The notes under the pieces: model-generated
What the model was told of the DNA's origin: nothing
The model's database searches: none
Seen by the model: only the letters and a program-made list of their open reading frames with translations
NCBI GenBank assembly: GCA_964585225.1
Contig: CAZPCZ010000069.1
Span: forward strand, 1 to 7,530
Reading direction: 5' to 3'
Source of the DNA: CAZPCZ01 sp964585225
Lineage (GTDB): Bacteria; Patescibacteriota; Patescibacteriia; JACPHY01
Length of the DNA: 7,530 nt
In this document: positions 1 to 6,000 of the stretch, in pieces
Layout: each line of letters opens with the position of its first letter
Numbering within the stretch: position 1 is the stretch's first letter
Translations under genes and position numbers: made by a program

Positions 1-3000
1 CCCTCCCTGCACTTCCCGCTCGAGGGGTCACACTCCCCGACACCGGCGACGACTGGTGCCACGCCTGCCTGCGGCCGGAGGTCCCAGATCTCCGTCGACT
101 GATTCACACTGTACGTGAACGGAACCGGGATGGGACTCAACGGCGTGTACATCGCGCACACCGCGTCCGTGTTGCGGCAGACCGTCCCTGCGTTCGCTGC
201 CGTGCACGGGATCCCTGCTGGTACGGACATGCCGCTGCAGGAATCCACGTTCATCGTCACGCAAGCACCGGCGATACCGTTGCAGTGCGCGTCAGTAGAA
301 CACGCATCACCTTCAAGCGCCTCCGCCGCCGCACTGCACACCTTCGATTCGCACACTCCTCCGGTGCCACATTCTCCCGACGCCGCGCACGCATACCCGG
401 CAGCGGTTCGACGGCAGGCGCACGTATCACCTGCCGCGCATGTCGCACCGGTTGTCGTGTTCAAGCACACGCGTCCTTGCGTACACGCTGTCGCTGCGGT
501 CGCCGAGGTACAGGCGGTGCCATCGCCTGCTTGGAGCGGCAGCATCCCGCCCCTGCACGATTGCACCGGCTGTGACACGCAGCTCACCGGACTCGATGCG
601 GGGGTCGGGGTGGGGTACCTGCAGCCTGCATCCGACGTGCACGCATCGCCGAACTTCCCACCACTCAGGCACACTCCGGACGCCCCGCCGACCGCACTGA
701 TGTCTGGCGTCGCGAGCACCTTATACACCTTCGCGAAGAGCTGCTGGAGGTGCTGGGCGTCCCAGCTGTACATCGCGCCGGCGTAGTCGGTGTCCTGGTT
801 CGCGGACTGTACGACGTACGGGCCGTTCGGATCGAGCGCGGGCGTCGAGCTCCGGATGCCGCCCCATGGCTGCGGGATGTAGGCGCGGGTGGCCGTTCCG
901 ATGGTCCCGCTCCCGCTCCAGTCCCCAGTCTTGTTCGTGAAGGAGTACGTGCGACCCCCGGCCGGCGGCGTCACCTTCGCGATGCGGTCGCATCCGGGTT
1001 TGTACTCGAACTCGAGGCCGCCGATGTAGAAGCTCCCCTCGTCATTCGGATCCCACGCCTCGATACCGATGCCGAGGAATTTGTTATCTCCATCGAAGAT
1101 CGCGTGGAACGCGGCGTGACCGTCAACGCTTTCGTCCGCGCCGTGGACGTGCACCCGCACGACCTTCCTCCCACCGGCCTCATAGGTGATGCTATCGAGT
1201 GGGAATGAAACAGTCGTATCCCGGAACATCCAGGAGCTCTCGTGCGTGAACTGTCGGCACCGTGCATCCGTATCATCGTACAGGAGCTGGAGGNNNNNNN
1301 NNNGCATCTCTGAGAGCTGCCAGCGGTAGATCGTTCCGCCCTCCCACGGGTAGTACACCTGGTTCCCGCCACCGTCGTCCGCGAGTTCGTAGCAACCGAA
1401 GAAGTTGTAGACACCCTCCCAGAAGTTCGAGTCCTCCCGTGCGTCAGTCGCATCCGACAACCAGAAGGGCGGTCGGAAGCGCGACGGAACTCCACACCAC
1501 CCCCCATCCGGATCGGCGTTCTCACAGTTGTCACCCCACTCGGCGGGCAAGGCAGAGGTCTCTGAAATGTTAATCTCGGGATCAGTCTGGAACGTCCCGC
1601 TCGGGAAGCTGGTTGGCGCACCGAAGAGCTGACGGGCCGTGTTCAGCTCCCCGTATGCACCGTGACGAATCGTCAGGTTGTTCCCGCTCGCGGTCGGTCG
1701 CGTGAATACGAGCCGGAGCGGGGCGCGGCCGCCCGTCCGTCCCCCCGCGCAGTACCATTGCATGTTGCCATCGAGCGTGAGGCCGGCGGCCTCGACCTGG
1801 GCGTTCGTGTCCGTCGAGCCGGAGAGTTGGTCGATCGGGAGGAACGAGAGGCAGGCGAACGCATCCTGGCTGCCGTTCACGTGCATGGACTCGTCGCGCT
1901 CGAGGCAGTACCCCTCGATGCCGTTGTGCTTCTCCACCTTCTTCTTCGGCGTGCAGGTGCCGTTCAAGCTCGCGTTCTCGGGCTTCGACACGAGGTCATC
2001 CCCGCCCACCTTATTGCACGTGCACCGGGTCGCACCTGCCACGCAGGGTACGATGCCGGTGTCCGCTTCGTTACCGCTGTTGTTCGCGTCCCGCAGACCT
2101 TCGTGGCTTGGATCGCAATCCATGCCATTGTAGAACCCACCCACGCAGAACCCGAGCGGTGGGGTCGCCCCCTGGCTGTAGTACTTCGTCATCGCCTCCC
2201 CGTACTGCACCTTCTGGTAGCTGCAGGAACACTCCCCGTCCTCGCACACGTTCACGCGGGTGAAGCCGGCGACCCGCGTCCCCTCCGTGGCGTTCGCAAC
2301 GACGCTCCGCGGGAACGGAGAGTCCGGCTCCGGGAACACCTTGCAGACCGGGGAGGGCCACGACGCGAGCCGATCCGCGAGGTCCGGGTCCTGGATACCC
2401 TCCACCCCGTACGCGCACCGACCGCCAACACAACGGCCCCTACCGCCGAACTCCGAGATGGTCGGACCGCACCGTTCACCCTCACCCCGGGTGCACGACC
2501 CCTCAACCTGACCGCAGAAGTCCTCGATCCCATCTCCATCGGAATCCGTCGTGCCGGTCGCGGATGCCGGGCAGTGCACGAACGACAGGCGGTAGCCGTA
2601 ATCCTGTGTGTGCACCTGCTCGAGCCGCTCGACTGCCGTCTGGTTCGGGATCGCGAAGCCCGACGGCTCGACCGCAGACCACGCGCGGCTCCGGCGCTGG
2701 TAGTCGGCGAGCGTGATGGTACCGCTCTTGGCTGCGCTGAGCTGCTCGGCCCCGTTCGTCACCCGCCGAAGTGCCGTGCACGCCTCGACGCTCCGGCTCT
2801 GCCCGGGCACCCACGCCTGGTAGCAGCCGTCCTTCACGAGCCACTCCGCGCACGATCGGTCGCGCTGGACCTTCGCGATGAGGTTCGTATCGTTCTCGAG
2901 CTTCCGGCAGACCGATCGGTCCAGCACGAACCCGTCGCACGCGTTATCCTGGACCGCTCCGGCGGCGGACTCGGCGGCGCACGTCGGCCCGACCTCCCCA

Positions 3001-6000
3001 CCGGTGCAGTGGAAGCCGAGTGCCCCCAGACACTCGCCATCCGCAACGCAGGGCGTCGGACCAGCCACCTCATTCGGCAGCGTGGCGCCCGTCCCCTGCA
3101 CCCGCCCGTCGGCGTTCCGACACCTCCGCTCCACCATGCACCGTCGGCACGCGCCGGGGTTCCGGTCGCAGTCGATCGGCGCAACCGCGGCGCCGTTCCT
3201 CGCGTCGCTCTCCGCGTACGTCGCTGATGCGCTCCAGAACTTCGTCGTGTTCATCGCCTCGTCGAGGAGCGGGCAGCCCTCGCGCCGGCTCACGCTCCCG
3301 CGGCACGACGCGAGATCGAGCTGCGCATCGCGCAGCACCGAGTACGACCGCCCGGCCGGGAACGCTGACGATTGGTCCGTCGGGTCCCGGAGCTCCGTGC
3401 ACCGGTCGTGGCTCTGCTCGCACGTCCCGGTCCACCCCGCGTACGACGGATCTGCGTTCTTCCAGATGCCGTACGTCGTCCCACCGACGACGAGGCCGGG
3501 GTCGCACGGGAGATCCCTGCCGGAACGGAACCACCCGTCCATCTCGACGTTGTTCACGACGACATCCTCGCGGTACTCGCACGTCCGGTTCACGGGGTGT
3601 TTGAAGTACGCGAGCGAGCCGTCGGCGGTGCGGAACTCCTCGCAGAAGAGCTCCTCATGCCGGCAGAGCGTCGCACCGGCGCCGGTGTAGCGGTTCGGGT
3701 CGTCCTTGAGGTAGACGTCGGTCCACACGGCGGTCGGCGCGCCGAAGCGATCCGCACCGGACCGATCAATCGTCGGCTGCCCGAAGCGACGGCACGCCTT
3801 CTCGGTTGCCGGGCATCGGGATGCCGGAGCATCAACGAGGTACCGCACCTCGTCGGCCGGGACGGTCACCCCGTCAATGAGCGCGCCGCCGCCGTTGAAC
3901 GACTCCGCCGTCGTCGCGGTGGAGTTCTTCGTGTCGAAGAATGCGGTGCAGCCGACGACGCTCTCACTGCAGAGCCGCGAGAACGAGCGGAGCGTCACGG
4001 CGGCGCCGGTGCGCGGCTGGTACAGCCGACACCCGAGCATGCCTTGGCTGAGCGGTGCGGCGTCCGACGCGATCGAGGCACGATCGCACGATGGCGGCGT
4101 CTGCCATGACCCCTCAATGACCGTAGTCTGTTGCGAAAGCTCGCGAAGCAGAATCGAGTCGAAGTACGTCGTGCCACCGGTGACCTCGAGGTAGAAGGTC
4201 GCGTTCACGCGTTCGAGCACCGAGAGCGCGCTGAGGTCCCTGACGATGCCGGGGCCGAGCTCACGCCGCTGCCAGGTCGTACCGAACGTCACCGACCCCG
4301 GCGCGCCCGGGATGAGGTTCGCGCGTTCAACGCCGGCGGCGTAGATCTTCGCGATGACTGACCCGGTCCCCTTCGCGACCATGGTGAGCGCGTATGTGCC
4401 GCCATTTCCTGGGATACGTGGGACCGCGCACGCGGGAGTCGCCCCGGTCGGTACCGTCGTCACCCATGGTCGCTGACCGGCAACGGAGGTGTCCTCCACC
4501 CCGAGCACGCCGCCGATCGCCTCACACGACTCCGCATCCGTGAGGTCGGCGCGCACTTCGCGGAGGAGGAAGTTGCTCCCGGCTCCGAGCTGCAGACTGT
4601 GGCCGCCGACGATGAGCGATTCGGCGGACTGCGTCCCGCTCGTCCACCCCTGCACGCCGGCGCTCGCGGGTTCGAAATCCGTCGCAACGAGCGTCCGAAG
4701 GGCACCACCCGCATTCCCGCGGTACTCGCGGCACCCGGCGAACGCCGCAGGGCACTGCGTGGACTCCAGCTGGTGCCCCTTGAAGACGCACGCGCCGCCG
4801 GAGAACGTGCCGTTCCCCCACTCGCAGACCCTCCTGCAGCTGCTTGATGCCGACCCACACGCGACGCCGCTGCTCGTGACGAGCCGACTCAGGTCATGGG
4901 TCACGCGGTACCGCGTGCACGCATCGGTAATGAGCACGGTCCGCCGCAACTCGCGATGGTAAATCGTCCCGTTCTGGCTGTAGAACGCGCGGCACTCCGG
5001 CGTGACGATGGGATCGTACCCCGCCTCGTCCGGCGACTTCCCGTACGCGGCTTGGCAATCCTCCGGCGCAGTACCGAAGACGAACGGGGCGCTATTCCTC
5101 GCCGCATCGGTATCACCGGTCTGCGACCGCTGGAGGAGGAAACTCCGGAGCTGGAACCCGGTCTGGTCAGACCCCTCCCACGTGTAGTACGTCGCGTCCG
5201 GCGCTTCGTTTGGTTTCTCGCACCGACGGAGGAACGAGTAGGTCTCGCGCGCCTCCCCGCCGCGTTCGAGCGCGTCGAGGTTCGTGAACTCGCTGCAGCC
5301 GACCGACGCCGCGTCGCACTGCCGCGCGGTCGATGGGATGAAGAAGTCGAACGTGTCTTTCTGGTCGAAATTACTCTCGACCTCGCGGAACGCCGAGTAC
5401 CCGACGCACTCCATCGGGCATCGGTCAATGTCCGCCACTCTCCCGTTCACGTTCGGCGTCCCATCGGCCGGCGTGTACCGCTCGCACCCCTCATCCGCCG
5501 CCACGCACCCGCGGGCGAAGCGGGAACAGGATCCGTCGGCAGGGTCGTTGTCCGTGTTCAGCGAGCCGTCGCCGCGGACATCGTAGCAGCGCTGGTCTGA
5601 TGGCGCAACTTTCAGGAACGTCCGCGGTGCATCCTGGGGGTAGCCCTCGTGGAACTCGGTCGCCTCCGCTCCGAGCTCAAGCTGGATCGCGTCGGCGAAC
5701 ACCGTTCCCGTACCGCTCGGTTGCGTGAGGACCTCGATGCGCACCGCGTGCGTCTCCGGTTCGAGCATACAGCTGCGCGTCAGTCGGACCCAGGTATCTC
5801 GCGGTGGTGTTCCACCGGGGTTCAGGACGCAGCTCGTCATCACGGTCCCTCGCCAGACGGAGATGGTTGGGTACACCGCCGGGCTCGCGGCGGGAATGCG
5901 GTACCAACCGCTCAGCGTATACGTGCCACGGGCGGGCACGACGACCGCTCGCTCGAGAACGAGGGCATTTCCGGTGCCCCCGGAGGGGTCGGAGAGCTGC

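Noticed and set aside
3..674. Eukaryotic EGF- or Dickkopf-type origin of the Cys-dense segment
   Set aside because: The spacing only loosely resembles these families, there are no introns in over 7.5 kb, and the rest of the protein has bacterial-style modules.
115..786. 223-codon plus-strand open frame rich in Ala and His
   Set aside because: The Ala-rich look comes from the complement of TGC and other codons of the Cys-dense segment; no plausible protein features.
971..1621. 216-codon minus-strand frame across the N gap
   Set aside because: It is in a different frame from the giant gene, Ser/Arg/Thr-rich, and an out-of-frame shadow.
1662..3227. 521-codon open frame on the plus strand
   Set aside because: It lies fully antisense to the giant gene, has a GTG start, is dominated by Arg/Ala/Val/Pro with no recognisable domain, and such long antisense frames are expected opposite codons with G/C third positions.
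3372..4109. 245-codon plus-strand open frame
   Set aside because: It is antisense to in-frame Cys-rich coding sequence, its composition mirrors the complement of the real gene, and no domain is visible.
4896..5600. 234-codon plus-strand open frame
   Set aside because: It overlaps the conserved YTWEGSD and C-x6-C region of the real gene on the opposite strand and is an Arg/Val-rich shadow.
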